A DNA stretch of 64,000 bases from Poriferisodalis sp022821985 (GCF_965219595.1 NZ_OZ244781.1:1922001-1986000); one strand, 5' to 3'. Shown: positions 8,037 to 17,098, numbered from the stretch's first letter. A program made the numbers and translations. The notes: a model not told the origin generated them from the letters alone.

Positions 8037-9997
8037 TCGCCGTGCTGGGCACGCTCGGCGTGGCCGTCGGCCTCGTCAGCGCGCTCGGCGGTGCCGCAAC
8101 GCTGGTTGCAGCCAGAGCACTCCGTGAGCCCGAGCGGTGCCGCCAGGCGCTGGCATGGATCGCGGCCATGGCCGGCGGCTGCGTGCTGGCCGTGGGAGCG
8201 ATGGAGTTCGCGCTGCTCAACGACGACTTCTCGCTCGCGTATGTGGCGCGCAACTCCACCATCGCCACGCCGCTCATCTACAAGATCGCCACGCTCTGGG
8301 GCGCGCTCGAAGGATCCATCCTGCTGTGGGCGCTCGTGCTGTGCGGCTATGTGAGCACCGCGGCATGGCGCTTCCGTGCCCGGATGTCAGAACCGACGGT
8401 CGCTTGGGCGCTCGCGGTGATGCTGGGCGTGTGCATCTTCTTCTTCGCCCTGCTCGCCGGGCCGGCAAATCCGTTCGGCACGCTCGCCGACCCGCCGGCG
8501 GACGGCGGCGGCCTGAATCCGCTGCTGCGCAACCACCCGCTGATGGCCATTCATCCCGTGATGCTGTACCTGGGGTACGTCGGGTTCACCGTGCCGTTTG
8601 GGTTCGCGGTGGCTGCGCTCATCACCGGCCAGTTCGACAGCCGCTGGCTGGCCGATACCCGCCGCTGGACGCTGGTGGCCTGGGGCAGCCTGGGCGCAGG
8701 AATCATGCTGGGCGCCTGGTGGTCCTACGAGGTGTTGGGCTGGGGCGGGTACTGGGCGTGGGATCCCGTCGAGAATGCCTCGCTGCTGCCGTGGCTGACC
8801 GCCACCGCCTTCGTGCATTCGCTCATCACCCAGCAGCGCCGCCAGATGCTGCGCGTGTGGAACCTGTCGCTGCTCATCGTGACGTTCGCGCTGACGATCT
8901 TCGGCACGTTCCTCACACGCTCGGGCGTGCTCGAATCGGTGCACGAGTTCAGCGAGTCATCGCTGGGGCCGATCCTGCTGGCGTTCTTCGCGGTGATCGT
9001 GGTGAGCGGGGTGGTGCTGGTGGCGTGGCGCGGCGAGGCGCTGCGAAACCCGGCCAGCCTGCGGTCGATCTGGTCACGGGAAGGGTCGTTCCTCGGCAAC
9101 AACCTGCTCTTCGCCGTCGCAGCATTCGTGGTGATGCTCGGCACGGTCTTCCCGCTCCTGGCCGAGGCGGTCGCGGCCGAGCGCCTGGCTGTGGGGCGGC
9201 CGTACTTCGACCGGATGCTCGCGCCGGTCGGGATCGCACTGCTCGGCCTCATGGCACTGTCGCCGGCGCTCAATTGGCGCGACACCCCGGCTGAGCTTCG
9301 CTCGAAGCGGCTCGTGTGGCCCGCGGCGGCAGGGGCACTGACCATGGTGCTGTCGGTATGGGCGGGAGCGCACGGTCTGTGGCAGGTGTTGGCGCTGGGC
9401 ATGGGCGGCTTCGTCATCGGCAGCGCGGCGCGGCTGCTGTGGCTGGGCGTGCGGCGCAATGGCTGGCGCGGCCTGCTGGGACGGACCGGCGGCGGCATGA
9501 TCGCCCACATCGGCGTCGCCGTGATCGCCTTCGGGTTCATCGCGTCGAGCGCCTACGGGTCTGAAGGCGAGTTCACGCTGTCGCCGGGGGAGTCCGGCGT
9601 GGTCGCGGGCCACCAAGTCACCTACTTGGGGCTCACCGATGAAATAGAGAACGGCAACCGGGTCGTGCGGGTGCGCGTGGACGTCGAGGACCGGGGCATC
9701 TTCGAGCCGGCGGTGACACGTTTCGCCGAATTCGGTCAGCCGATCTCGACGCCGTCTGTGGCGACGAGCCTGATCGACGATGTGTACCTGTCGCTGGCCA
9801 CCATCCCCGAAGAGGGAGACAGCGACGTAGCGCTGCGCGTGCTGATCAAACCGCTCGTGGCGTGGATGTGGCTGGGCGGTGCCGTGCTCGTGCTCGGCAT
9901 TGCCGCTGCGCTTGTGCCGACTCGCATCGGCGCACGCGACCGCGTCCCGCGCCGCACTGGCTCAACTGCGGATTCCGTCGGGGCGCGCGAGTCGTGA
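8033..9997 (+). CDS. ccmF: Cytochrome c heme lyase subunit CcmF
   Basis: 654-residue polytopic protein with about 14-15 hydrophobic helices, the usual CcmF size. The WWD motif is clear as WGGYWAWDPVENASLLPW. Conserved histidines occur around NHPLMAIHPVMLYLGYVG. It takes heme from CcmE and attaches it to apocytochrome c together with CcmH. GTG 8033 overlaps the ccmE stop (GTGA). Confidence 0.94.
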   Translation: MIAVLGTLGVAVGLVSALGGAATLVAARALREPERCRQALAWIAAMAGGCVLAVGAMEFALLNDDFSLAYVARNSTIATPLIYKIATLWGALEGSILLWALVLCGYVSTAAWRFRARMSEPTVAWALAVMLGVCIFFFALLAGPANPFGTLADPPADGGGLNPLLRNHPLMAIHPVMLYLGYVGFTVPFGFAVAALITGQFDSRWLADTRRWTLVAWGSLGAGIMLGAWWSYEVLGWGGYWAWDPVENASLLPWLTATAFVHSLITQQRRQMLRVWNLSLLIVTFALTIFGTFLTRSGVLESVHEFSESSLGPILLAFFAVIVVSGVVLVAWRGEALRNPASLRSIWSREGSFLGNNLLFAVAAFVVMLGTVFPLLAEAVAAERLAVGRPYFDRMLAPVGIALLGLMALSPALNWRDTPAELRSKRLVWPAAAGALTMVLSVWAGAHGLWQVLALGMGGFVIGSAARLLWLGVRRNGWRGLLGRTGGGMIAHIGVAVIAFGFIASSAYGSEGEFTLSPGESGVVAGHQVTYLGLTDEIENGNRVVRVRVDVEDRGIFEPAVTRFAEFGQPISTPSVATSLIDDVYLSLATIPEEGDSDVALRVLIKPLVAWMWLGGAVLVLGIAAALVPTRIGARDRVPRRTGSTADSVGARES

Positions 9998-10797
9998 TTC
10001 CGCCATCCAACGATGCGTCGCGCGTTGAGCCGCAGGCTCCATCCGGCAACAGCAGCGACTCGGGAAGGCGACGGAGCCGCTCGTGGGTGCGGGTTGCTGC
10101 AGTGCTCGTGGGTCTGGTGGCCGTCGGCTTGATCGCACTGCTGGCGACACGTGATTCTGACGGCGGCAGCATCCGTGCCGCGAGCCCGCTCATCGGCGAG
10201 TTGGTCCCGCCCTTGCGCGGCGAGCTCATCTGGCCGCCCGAGTCGTTCTTCGATGCCGGCGGCGCGCAGGCCCTGCCGGGGGTGCGGATCGGTCCCGATG
10301 ACGTGGCGCGTTTCGACATCGACGCCGTGGGCCCGCTGTCGTCGAATCCGCGGTGGGTGCTGGTCAACTTCTTTGCGTCGTGGTGCGTGCCGTGCGACCG
10401 CGAACACCCTGCGCTTGCGACGTGGGCAGCTCGCCATTCCCACGATGGCGTCTTGGTGTCCGTGCCGTTCGGCGACCGAACATCCGACGCGATTGCGTTC
10501 TACGAGCGCCTCGGCGGCGACTGGTCGGTCGTCGACGATCCCGATTCCCGCTGGGCGGTGGAGTTCGGCGTGCTGCGGCCGCCCGAGTCGTTCCTGATCA
10601 CACCCGACGGCATCGTGGCAGCTCGCTGGCAGGGGCAGATCAGCGCCGACGATCCCGACGCGGTCATCGATCTATTGCTGGGCGCCGCGAATGGTGATGC
10701 AGCAGCCCCATCATCTCCCGCTCTTGTCTCCAGTTCTGATTGGACACGGGCTCACGGGCCGCTCGGGCCCGGCGCTCAGCCTCTGGGCCCACCATGA
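9994..10797 (+). CDS. ccmG: Thioredoxin-like CcmG/DsbE-type reductase
   Basis: 267 residues: N-terminal anchor (about residues 32-50) then a thioredoxin fold with the active site WCVPC in the context VNFFASWCVPCDREHP. The later PPESFLITPDG carries the cis-proline region typical of CcmG. It keeps apocytochrome cysteines reduced. GTG 9994 overlaps the ccmF stop (GTGA). An unusual Ala/Pro/Gly-rich tail of about 30 residues extends beyond the fold. Confidence 0.88.
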   Translation: MIPPSNDASRVEPQAPSGNSSDSGRRRSRSWVRVAAVLVGLVAVGLIALLATRDSDGGSIRAASPLIGELVPPLRGELIWPPESFFDAGGAQALPGVRIGPDDVARFDIDAVGPLSSNPRWVLVNFFASWCVPCDREHPALATWAARHSHDGVLVSVPFGDRTSDAIAFYERLGGDWSVVDDPDSRWAVEFGVLRPPESFLITPDGIVAARWQGQISADDPDAVIDLLLGAANGDAAAPSSPALVSSSDWTRAHGPLGPGAQPLGPP

Positions 10798-12047
10798 GCG
10801 ACTTAGGAGCAACATCGCAAACGCAGCCGATTGCACCGAGCCGAGGCGGTTCAGGAATGCGGCGCATTGGCTGGCTGGCCGTGACCGCTGTGGCCATCGT
10901 CGCTGCAGTGCTCGCCGCGACGGCGACGCGCCCGCCGGCGACAGAGGCCGAGCGTGCGTATGAGCTGAAGGAGGCGACGCTCTGCCCGGTCTGCGACGGC
11001 CAGAGCGTGCTCGAGTCGAATGCTCCAGCGGCGGCAGCCATGCGCCGGCAGATCGACACGTGGGTGGATGCTGGCCGCAGCGATACCGAGATCAGGGCCG
11101 ACCTTGCCGCCGCCTACGGCGACGACGTGAACGCGCTGCCGCCGGGGGAGGGGGTGGGCACGCTCGTGTGGGCGCTGCCGGTGGCCGCCTTCGCCGCGGC
11201 CGCAGCAGGGTTGTGGGCCGCGACCCGCCGCTGGAAAGCCCGCGCCGTCGCACCCGATGCTGGCGGGGATCGGTCTGATGGCGACGGCGCCGAGGCCGAA
11301 GGCGGCACAGTCGGGGACGCATCCACCGCAGCCGGCGACCTCGATCTGCCGGGCAGGCGTGGCCGCGGAACCGGCTGGCGCAACGCGACGGTGGTCACCG
11401 TCGGTGCACTGGTGCTCGTCGGAGCAGTCGCGGGCGTGTTGGTGGCGCGCTCGGCAGGGCTGCGCCTGTCGGGCGAGACCCTGACGGGCGACATCGACCG
11501 CTCAGCCCGCTCGCTGCTCGTCGATGCACAGCGCCAGTTCGCCGCAAATCAACTCGATGAGTCCCGCGCCACGCTGGAGGAGATCTTCCGGCTCGATCCC
11601 GACCTGCGCGGCGCTCTGGTGCTGTCAGCCCGCCTGCACCTGCGTCACTGCGAGTCGGTGTCTTCGCAGGAGCCGTCCGGTGCTGGCGAGGCGACCGATG
11701 CTCCCTCAGCCGAATGCGATCTGCAGTCGGCCCTCGTGGATCTGGACCGCGTCCTCGCTGACGACCCCAGCGACACCGAGGCACTGGCGTTGCGCGGCTG
11801 GCTGCTGGTGCGCATCCCCGACCGCGAACTCATCGTCGCCGGCATCGCGTCGCTGGACGCCGCCGTGGCGCTCGACCCCGGAGAGTTCGATCCGTGGGTC
11901 TTCCGCGGCTACACAGCCCGCTTCATCGAGCGCGACCTCGAAGCTGCCATCGGCTACTACGGCGCAGCGCTGCAACGCAACCCGCCCCCCGCAATGGCCG
12001 CCGCCCTCGAAACCGCAATCACCGAAATGCAAGCCGAACTCGAATAA
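10794..12047 (+). CDS. ccmH: CcmH-CcmI type fusion protein
   Basis: 417 residues. The N-terminal CcmH/CycL domain has the redox motif LCPVCDGQSVLESNA after a signal anchor, then a second helix (near residue 120). A linker, a third helix and a C-terminal TPR-like region (from about residue 230) follow, resembling CcmI/CycH, which binds the apocytochrome tail. It ends the ccm operon. ATG 10794 overlaps the ccmG stop; an internal ATG at MRRIGWLAVTA is a possible alternative. Confidence 0.85.
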   Translation: MSDLGATSQTQPIAPSRGGSGMRRIGWLAVTAVAIVAAVLAATATRPPATEAERAYELKEATLCPVCDGQSVLESNAPAAAAMRRQIDTWVDAGRSDTEIRADLAAAYGDDVNALPPGEGVGTLVWALPVAAFAAAAAGLWAATRRWKARAVAPDAGGDRSDGDGAEAEGGTVGDASTAAGDLDLPGRRGRGTGWRNATVVTVGALVLVGAVAGVLVARSAGLRLSGETLTGDIDRSARSLLVDAQRQFAANQLDESRATLEEIFRLDPDLRGALVLSARLHLRHCESVSSQEPSGAGEATDAPSAECDLQSALVDLDRVLADDPSDTEALALRGWLLVRIPDRELIVAGIASLDAAVALDPGEFDPWVFRGYTARFIERDLEAAIGYYGAALQRNPPPAMAAALETAITEMQAELE

Positions 12048-12207
12048 CCGACCGCAGATCGGCCGCGAGAGCGCTCAGTCGAGCGAGTGCGATGCGCTGC
12101 GGCCGACGTCGGTTGCGGCAGTAGCGTGCTTGTCGAACGGCAGGTGCGGCTGCAACGCCGGTGCAGTCACCGCGCGGCAAGCGATCGCAACCGGTCAGGG
12201 GCACCCA

Positions 12208-13392
12208 GTGAAGGGCAAGCGTCGAGGGTCAGCCGCTAACGGCGGCCCAGCCAGCGTCACCGATCAGCAGCTGGCCGCTGCCGTCGCCGACGTGATCGAT
12301 CCCGAGCTGCGCCGGCCCATCGGCCAGATGGGCATGCTGCGCGCTGCCGCGGTGGCAGGCCGAGCCGGGCAGGTGCTGGTCGCACTTCCGTCGAATGACT
12401 GGCCGGCTGCTGGCCACGTTTCGCACGCCGTGACCGAGGCAGGACTCGCCCTCGAGGGCATCGACGACGTGGTCGTGGAATTCACCGTCATGGACGAGGC
12501 CGAGCAGTCGACGTTGCGGGCCCAGCTCATCGGCGATCCGGCGGCCACCGCGGGCACCCAGGCCGGCCACGGACACGCCGAAGGCCGTGAGGTGCCGTTC
12601 GCCCAGGCAGGCAACAAGACCCGCGTGCTGCTGGTAGCCAGCGGCAAGGGCGGCGTCGGCAAGTCCAGCGTGACGGTCAACCTCGCGATAGCGCTGGCCC
12701 AGCGCGGCACGCGCACGGCCGTCATCGATGCCGATGTGTGGGGTTTCTCCATTCCCCGGATGCTCGGCGTGCAGCGCCCGCCCACCGTGATCGACCAGAT
12801 GGTGGTGCCCACCGAGGCGCACGGCGTGCGGTGCATGTCGATGGGCTTCTTCGCTCGCGAGGACCAGCCGGTCATCTGGCGTGGCCCGATGCTGCACAAG
12901 GCGCTCGAGCAATTCCTCACCGATGTCTTCTGGGACGAGCCCGACCATCTGCTGATCGATCTGCCGCCCGGCACCGGCGACATCTCGCTGTCGCTGGCGC
13001 AGTTCCTGCCCCGCTCGGAGATGCTGGTGGTGACCACGCCGCAGCCCGCCGCGCAGAAGGTGGCCCAGCGCGCTGCCCAGATGGCGGGGCGGGTCAATCT
13101 GCAGGTGCGGGCGGTGATCGAGAACATGAGCTGGTTCACGGGCGACGACGGCAAGCGCTACGAACTCTTCGGCTCCGGAGGCGGCCAGGCGCTCGCCGAC
13201 GAGCTGGACGTGCCGCTGCTCGGGCAGGTGCCGCTGGTGCCGCAGTTGCGAGCCGGGGGAGACGAGGGCATGCCGATCGCCGCTGCGGATCCTGACAGCG
13301 AGACGGCCGGTGTATTCCAGAACATGGCACGCCTGCTCTGCGAGGAGCACCTGCCGACCCGCCGCTACAACGAGGGATTGAAGCTGCTGTGA
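12208..13392 (+). CDS. Mrp/ApbC-type iron-sulfur carrier ATPase
   Basis: 394 residues. An N-terminal MIP18/DUF59 domain (about residues 14-90) is joined to a ParA-like P-loop ATPase with KGGVGKSSVTVNLA, IDADVWGFSIPRML and LLIDLPPGTGDISLSL. It probably carries or transfers Fe-S clusters. The CxxC motif of many Mrp proteins is missing, as in other actinobacterial members. GTG 12208 was chosen because upstream sequence in frame overlaps ccmH and looks non-coding. Its stop overlaps the selO start. Confidence 0.85.
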   Translation: MKGKRRGSAANGGPASVTDQQLAAAVADVIDPELRRPIGQMGMLRAAAVAGRAGQVLVALPSNDWPAAGHVSHAVTEAGLALEGIDDVVVEFTVMDEAEQSTLRAQLIGDPAATAGTQAGHGHAEGREVPFAQAGNKTRVLLVASGKGGVGKSSVTVNLAIALAQRGTRTAVIDADVWGFSIPRMLGVQRPPTVIDQMVVPTEAHGVRCMSMGFFAREDQPVIWRGPMLHKALEQFLTDVFWDEPDHLLIDLPPGTGDISLSLAQFLPRSEMLVVTTPQPAAQKVAQRAAQMAGRVNLQVRAVIENMSWFTGDDGKRYELFGSGGGQALADELDVPLLGQVPLVPQLRAGGDEGMPIAAADPDSETAGVFQNMARLLCEEHLPTRRYNEGLKLL

Positions 13393-15023
13393 GCATCACT
13401 GCAGCGCCGACGCCGATCGGCTCGCTCGACCAGCTCAGTTTCGACAATCGCTTCACTGCCGCGCTTCCCGCCGACCCCGACGCCGGCAACAACCGCCGGC
13501 AGGTAGTGGGCGCTTGCTACTCGAGGGTCGAGCCGACACCGGTGCCCGCACCGCACCTGCTGGCGCACAGCGCGGAGATCTTCGACCTGCTGGGCTTCGA
13601 CACCGACCTGGCGAGCAACCCGGAGTTCGCCGCAGTGTTCGGCGGCAGCACGCTGCTCGACGGCATGGATCCGCATGCCCACTGCTACGGCGGCCACCAG
13701 TTCGGCAACTGGGCCGGTCAGCTCGGCGACGGCCGTGCGATCGCGCTGGGCGAAGTGGTGGATCGCAACGGCCAGCACCAGACGCTGCAGCTCAAGGGCG
13801 CCGGTCCCACGCCGTATTCCCGCACCGCCGACGGCCTGGCAGTGCTGCGCAGCTCGGTGCGCGAGTTCCTGTGCAGCGAGGCCATGGCGCACCTCGGCGT
13901 GCCGACAACCAGGGCGCTCAGCTTGGTGGCGACGGGCGGCATGGTGATGCGCGACATGCTCTACGACGGCAACGCCGAGCTCGAGCCCGGGGCGGTGGTG
14001 TGCCGGGTGGCGCCGTCGTTTGTGCGGTTCGGGAACTTCGAGATATTCGCTTCCCGCGGCGACATCGACACGTTGCGCACGCTGACCGACTTCGTCATCA
14101 GCACCGACTTCCCTGACCTGGCCGCCGGCGCCGGGTCCGGCAGGTCGTCGCCGGAGCGCTACGCGCAGTTCTTCGCCGAAGTGGTGCGGCACACGGCGGA
14201 CATGGTGTGCGAATGGCTGCGGGTCGGCTTCGTGCATGGGGTGATGAACACCGACAACATGTCGATCCTGGGCCTCACGATCGACTACGGCCCCTACGGC
14301 TGGCTCGACAACTACGACCCCGACTGGACCCCCAACACCACCGACGCAGCCCACCGCCGCTACCGCTTCGGCACCCAGCCGGCCGTTGCGCAGTGGAATC
14401 TCATGCAGCTCGCCAATGCCCTGTATCCGCTGGTCGGCGAGGCCGAGCCGCTGCAGGCAGCCCTCGACGGCTACGTGCCCTACTTCGAGGCGCAATGGTC
14501 GGTGATGATGGCCGCCAAGCTCGGACTGCCGGCGCTGGAAACCGAAGCCGACCGCGAGCTGGCGAACGGTGTGCTGGAAGTGCTGCGGCTGGTCGAGACA
14601 GACATGACGGTCTTCTGGCGTCGGCTTGCCATAGTCGACACCGCCGAAGGCATCGATCCTGCCGAGCGCATTGCCCCGCTCGCCGACGCGTACTACCAGC
14701 CCTCGGAGGTCACCGACGAGCACCGCTCAGCCACGAGCGAGTTCGTCGAGCGCTACGCGGCACGATTGCGAGCGCTGGGCATCGCGGACGCCGCACGGGG
14801 CGGGGCGATGAACCGGGTCAATCCCAAGTACGTCCTCCGGAACTACCTGGCCCAGCTCGCCATCGACGCCGCCACAGGTGGCCGCCCCGAGGCCATCAAC
14901 GAACTGCTTGACGTCATGCGCCGCCCTTACGACGACCAACCCGACCGGGAGTTCTACGCGGCAGTGCGCCCCGACTGGGCCCGCACCCGAGTCGGCTGCA
15001 GCCAACTCTCCTGCAGTTCCTAG
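13389..15023 (+). CDS. selO: Protein adenylyltransferase SelO
   Basis: 544-residue pseudokinase-fold enzyme that AMPylates proteins (SelO/YdiU family). The N-terminal CYGGHQFGNWAGQLGDGRA and LQLKGAGPTPYSR segments and the GVMNTDNMSILGLTIDYGP catalytic-loop region are conserved. It ends in CSQLSCSS, with cysteine at the position used for selenocysteine in eukaryotes. GTG 13389 overlaps the preceding stop. A degraded copy of the last ~63 bases lies at 19619-19681, and the accessory region begins directly after this gene. Confidence 0.93.
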   Translation: MSITAAPTPIGSLDQLSFDNRFTAALPADPDAGNNRRQVVGACYSRVEPTPVPAPHLLAHSAEIFDLLGFDTDLASNPEFAAVFGGSTLLDGMDPHAHCYGGHQFGNWAGQLGDGRAIALGEVVDRNGQHQTLQLKGAGPTPYSRTADGLAVLRSSVREFLCSEAMAHLGVPTTRALSLVATGGMVMRDMLYDGNAELEPGAVVCRVAPSFVRFGNFEIFASRGDIDTLRTLTDFVISTDFPDLAAGAGSGRSSPERYAQFFAEVVRHTADMVCEWLRVGFVHGVMNTDNMSILGLTIDYGPYGWLDNYDPDWTPNTTDAAHRRYRFGTQPAVAQWNLMQLANALYPLVGEAEPLQAALDGYVPYFEAQWSVMMAAKLGLPALETEADRELANGVLEVLRLVETDMTVFWRRLAIVDTAEGIDPAERIAPLADAYYQPSEVTDEHRSATSEFVERYAARLRALGIADAARGGAMNRVNPKYVLRNYLAQLAIDAATGGRPEAINELLDVMRRPYDDQPDREFYAAVRPDWARTRVGCSQLSCSS

Positions 15024-15270
15024 CTCCGGCTGCTCATGGTGCGTACTGCTGCTCGGCACGTTGTCAACGCGACGGAGTCGGGGCCGCCTGCTCTTGTGAA
15101 TTTTGTTGGCTTTGCAGATTTTGGCAAGTCGATGATCTGCACAGCGTCTGGTTGTTCCGGCTGTATCTCGTTGAATCTGGATTGAGTCCGCTCGCGCGCC
15201 AAGGCCGAGGCCCCGACGAGATATCGAAGTCAGGATCCCCGAGAGGCTGTCTCTGACGCTCTGAGAAGAT
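15024..15270. other. Spacer between selO and the first repeat module
   Basis: About 250 bases with no supported gene, tRNA or clear terminator. Composition is slightly lower in GC than flanking genes (for example around 15095-15125). It marks the left edge of the accessory region. Confidence 0.5.
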
Positions 15271-15318
15271 CCATAACCGCTGGTCAGAGGCTGTTTCTGG
15301 CCGGTCGGTAAACGTTCG

Positions 15319-15324
15319 TATAGT
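15319..15324 (+). promoter_or_regulatory. -10 box of A1 promoter (TATAGT)
   Basis: TATAGT within GTAAACGTTCGTATAGTA, a block kept in all four copies including the diverged one at 58571-58588. No standard -35 box lies 17 bases upstream, so a different sigma factor or an activator may be used. The predicted leader to ATG 15630 is about 300 bases. Confidence 0.55.
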
Positions 15325-15490
15325 AACCGGCCCCAACAGGCCCCGCAACCCGGTCGCACTGCTGCTGCGCCGCGACTCGGCGCGATGCGCTCCGAGGGAC
15401 CAGCACCCGCCTAGCTGCTGGGTTTCCGCGCCGACACGCCCTGCTGGCCGAGTCACGCAGCCGACGGCCCCCAGGCATGCGTTGCGGCCC

Positions 15491-15510
15491 GTTTTGCGCG
15501 CTCGCAAAAC
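15491..15510 (+). promoter_or_regulatory. Conserved leader hairpin of A1
   Basis: Perfect 8-bp stem GTTTTGCG / CGCAAAAC with a four-base loop in the long leader. The same hairpin is at 21417-21436 and, reversed, at 30044-30063. In the fourth copy only the right arm CGCAAAAC is fully kept (near 58768). It could be a regulatory RNA element; no known riboswitch class was recognised. Confidence 0.4.
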
Positions 15511-15629
15511 GAACGATTCACGGCCGCGCCGGCCGCACGGACGGCACAGATGCATGGGTCCCTCCGTATCGGGCGACGCGGCCGTGGATCACACACAACC
15601 ACCTGCATTGGCAACGGAGGACTCCCGCC

Positions 15630-16817
15630 ATGACCAAACGAACCCTCGCGGCGCTGGCGGCGCTGCTTGTCGCCGCGTCCACGCTCACTGTCATCGCGGC
15701 AGCGCCCGCCGGCGCTCACGGCGTCACCGTGCGCCGCTGCGCCTATGACCCGTTCGCGGGCAATCAGTGCTGGAACGAGACGAGCTACAACCACTACCAC
15801 ACGCCCGTACAGCGAAATCTGACATGCGGCGAGGGGATGCTCGGCACCTACCCGAACTGCTACCCGGCCCCGTCCACCAACGAGAACCACGACCCCAACG
15901 CCGACAAAGACAACGACAGCGGCGGCGGCGATGACTCCGGCGGCGACGACGACTCCGGCGGCGACGGCAGCGGCTCAGGCTCCGGCTCGGGTGGCTCCGG
16001 CGACGATGGCGGGGGCAGCTCAGACGGAGATGACTCCGGAGAAGATGACTCGGGCGGCGGAGATGACTCCGGGGGAGATGACTCCGGCACCGGCGGCTCG
16101 GGTGGCTCCGGCACCGGCGGCACTACGACTACCACCACGAGCACCGACCCCTGTGGCGACTGGGCAAACGCCGTGATCGCAGCGGTCAACAAGAACAACG
16201 ACGGCACCGGCACCTACACCGCGCCGCCAGCCGCGCCGGCGGCGTGCAAGGGCTCCACCACAAACGAGATGTTCAACAAGATCAAGAGCAAGCTCGCCGA
16301 AATAGGCCGCAAGATTTCTGAGTACCAGGGCGAGGCCGTCGAGGGCGAGCGCGAGGCAACCGAACAGGCGTACGAAGACCTTCGCAAAACGCTCAAAGCA
16401 GCCTGGAATTATGAGGTTCCGGGCTACGAATACTTGGATGCCACCAACGAGTTTCTCCTCTGCGCCGGTGTTGTCGCCATCTATGTCAGGACGAAGGGCA
16501 AGGCCGCCAAGATTCCCGGCTGGACACAAGTTGTGGCCGGTCTTGGCTGTACGAATGCGCTTGTTGCTCTGGAGATTCACTACCGTGACCCCGGCACCGG
16601 CAGCTCGGGTGGCTCCGGCTCAGGTGGCGGTAGCCAGCAGCCGACGCCTGATCCGAACGATCCTGACGGCGACTACGACGGCGACGGCACGACCTCGCGC
16701 GAGGAACTGAAGAAGGCGGATCAGAAGCTCTGGGACGAGGAGATCACCGATGAGGAATACATGCGGATTTGGCGCAAGTACGCCTGCGACCAAGGCGACA
16801 CCCACGAATGCAGGTGA
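15630..16817 (+). CDS. Module protein A1: secreted, constant N-terminus and variable core
   Basis: 395 residues, function unknown. A signal peptide (1-29) ends in AGA, so the mature protein would start His-Gly. A constant domain with Cys37, 47, 66 and 77 follows. Residues 90-170 are a Ser/Gly/Asp/Thr linker. The variable core (about 172-320) opens with STDPCGDWANAV, is helical and contains two hydrophobic stretches, each with a cysteine (Cys278, Cys307). A second linker leads to an EF-hand-like loop (DPDGDYDGDG, 346-353) and a tail ITDEEYMRI with Cys386 and Cys394. Start ATG 15630 follows CGGAGGA. Membrane gene B1 follows after 14 bases. A secreted pore-forming toxin is a possible reading but is inference. 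Confidence 0.85.
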   Translation: MTKRTLAALAALLVAASTLTVIAAAPAGAHGVTVRRCAYDPFAGNQCWNETSYNHYHTPVQRNLTCGEGMLGTYPNCYPAPSTNENHDPNADKDNDSGGGDDSGGDDDSGGDGSGSGSGSGGSGDDGGGSSDGDDSGEDDSGGGDDSGGDDSGTGGSGGSGTGGTTTTTTSTDPCGDWANAVIAAVNKNNDGTGTYTAPPAAPAACKGSTTNEMFNKIKSKLAEIGRKISEYQGEAVEGEREATEQAYEDLRKTLKAAWNYEVPGYEYLDATNEFLLCAGVVAIYVRTKGKAAKIPGWTQVVAGLGCTNALVALEIHYRDPGTGSSGGSGSGGGSQQPTPDPNDPDGDYDGDGTTSREELKKADQKLWDEEITDEEYMRIWRKYACDQGDTHECR

Positions 16818-16858
16818 GGCGGGAAACGACGATGAGCGCCCCAAGCTACCCTGACACC

Positions 16859-17098
16859 ATGAGCGCCGACGCCGCGACGCTGGCCCCGCTGCAGAAGAAA
16901 CGCGAAGGCATGTGGCGCTGGTTGTCGTGGCTGTCGTGCATGTTGCCAGTCTTGTTTCTAGGCCAAGTGATTGCCCGACGGTCTTTGTGGGCCGGAGTGA
17001 TGCTCATGCTTAGCGTCGCGATTGTCGGCATGGTCTACGAGTGGATCAAGCGCCGGCGCAACACCCACCGCGGGGCTGAGGCGGTTTCGTCGGGCTGA
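16859..17098 (+). CDS. Module protein B1: small membrane protein
   Basis: 79 residues if read from the leaderless ATG 16859, six bases after a TACCCT -10 box (16847-16852). An in-frame ATG at 16832 would add nine residues (SAPSYPDT) that are only the translated promoter box. Two hydrophobic helices (about residues 20-37 and 42-60) are followed by the basic segment KRRRNTHR. It shares the promoter leader, but no core sequence, with other B proteins. Position directly after A1 makes it a candidate immunity protein (inference). Confidence 0.7.
   Translation: MSADAATLAPLQKKREGMWRWLSWLSCMLPVLFLGQVIARRSLWAGVMLMLSVAIVGMVYEWIKRRRNTHRGAEAVSSG

Larger units (their letters stand above)
15271..16023 (+). 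repeat. Constant-region repeat, copy 1
   Basis: About 750 bases containing promoter, long leader and the N-terminal codons of module protein A1. It is identical to 21197-21949 except one base near 15909 (A here, G there), and its reverse complement matches 29531-30274. It ends inside the Ser/Gly/Asp linker. A diverged fourth copy begins near 58543. Confidence 0.95.

Noticed and set aside
14990..15023. Selenocysteine in SelO
   Set aside because: The end reads CSQLSCSS with normal cysteine codons and a TAG stop, so no recoding is needed.
15330..15629. Possible c-di-AMP (ydaO-type) riboswitch in the A leaders
   Set aside because: Long leaders before secreted proteins in actinobacteria invite this idea, but I could not match the conserved core of that riboswitch.
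15453..15890. 145-codon minus-strand frame repeated exactly at 21379-21816 and 29664-30101
   Set aside because: Its repetition is explained by the constant-region repeat; it is antisense to the A signal peptide region and has no start signal or domain of its own.
15890..16140. CRISPR-like or tandem repeat array in the A linker
   Set aside because: The repetition is codon-level Ser/Gly/Asp low complexity inside a reading frame, without spacers of regular length.
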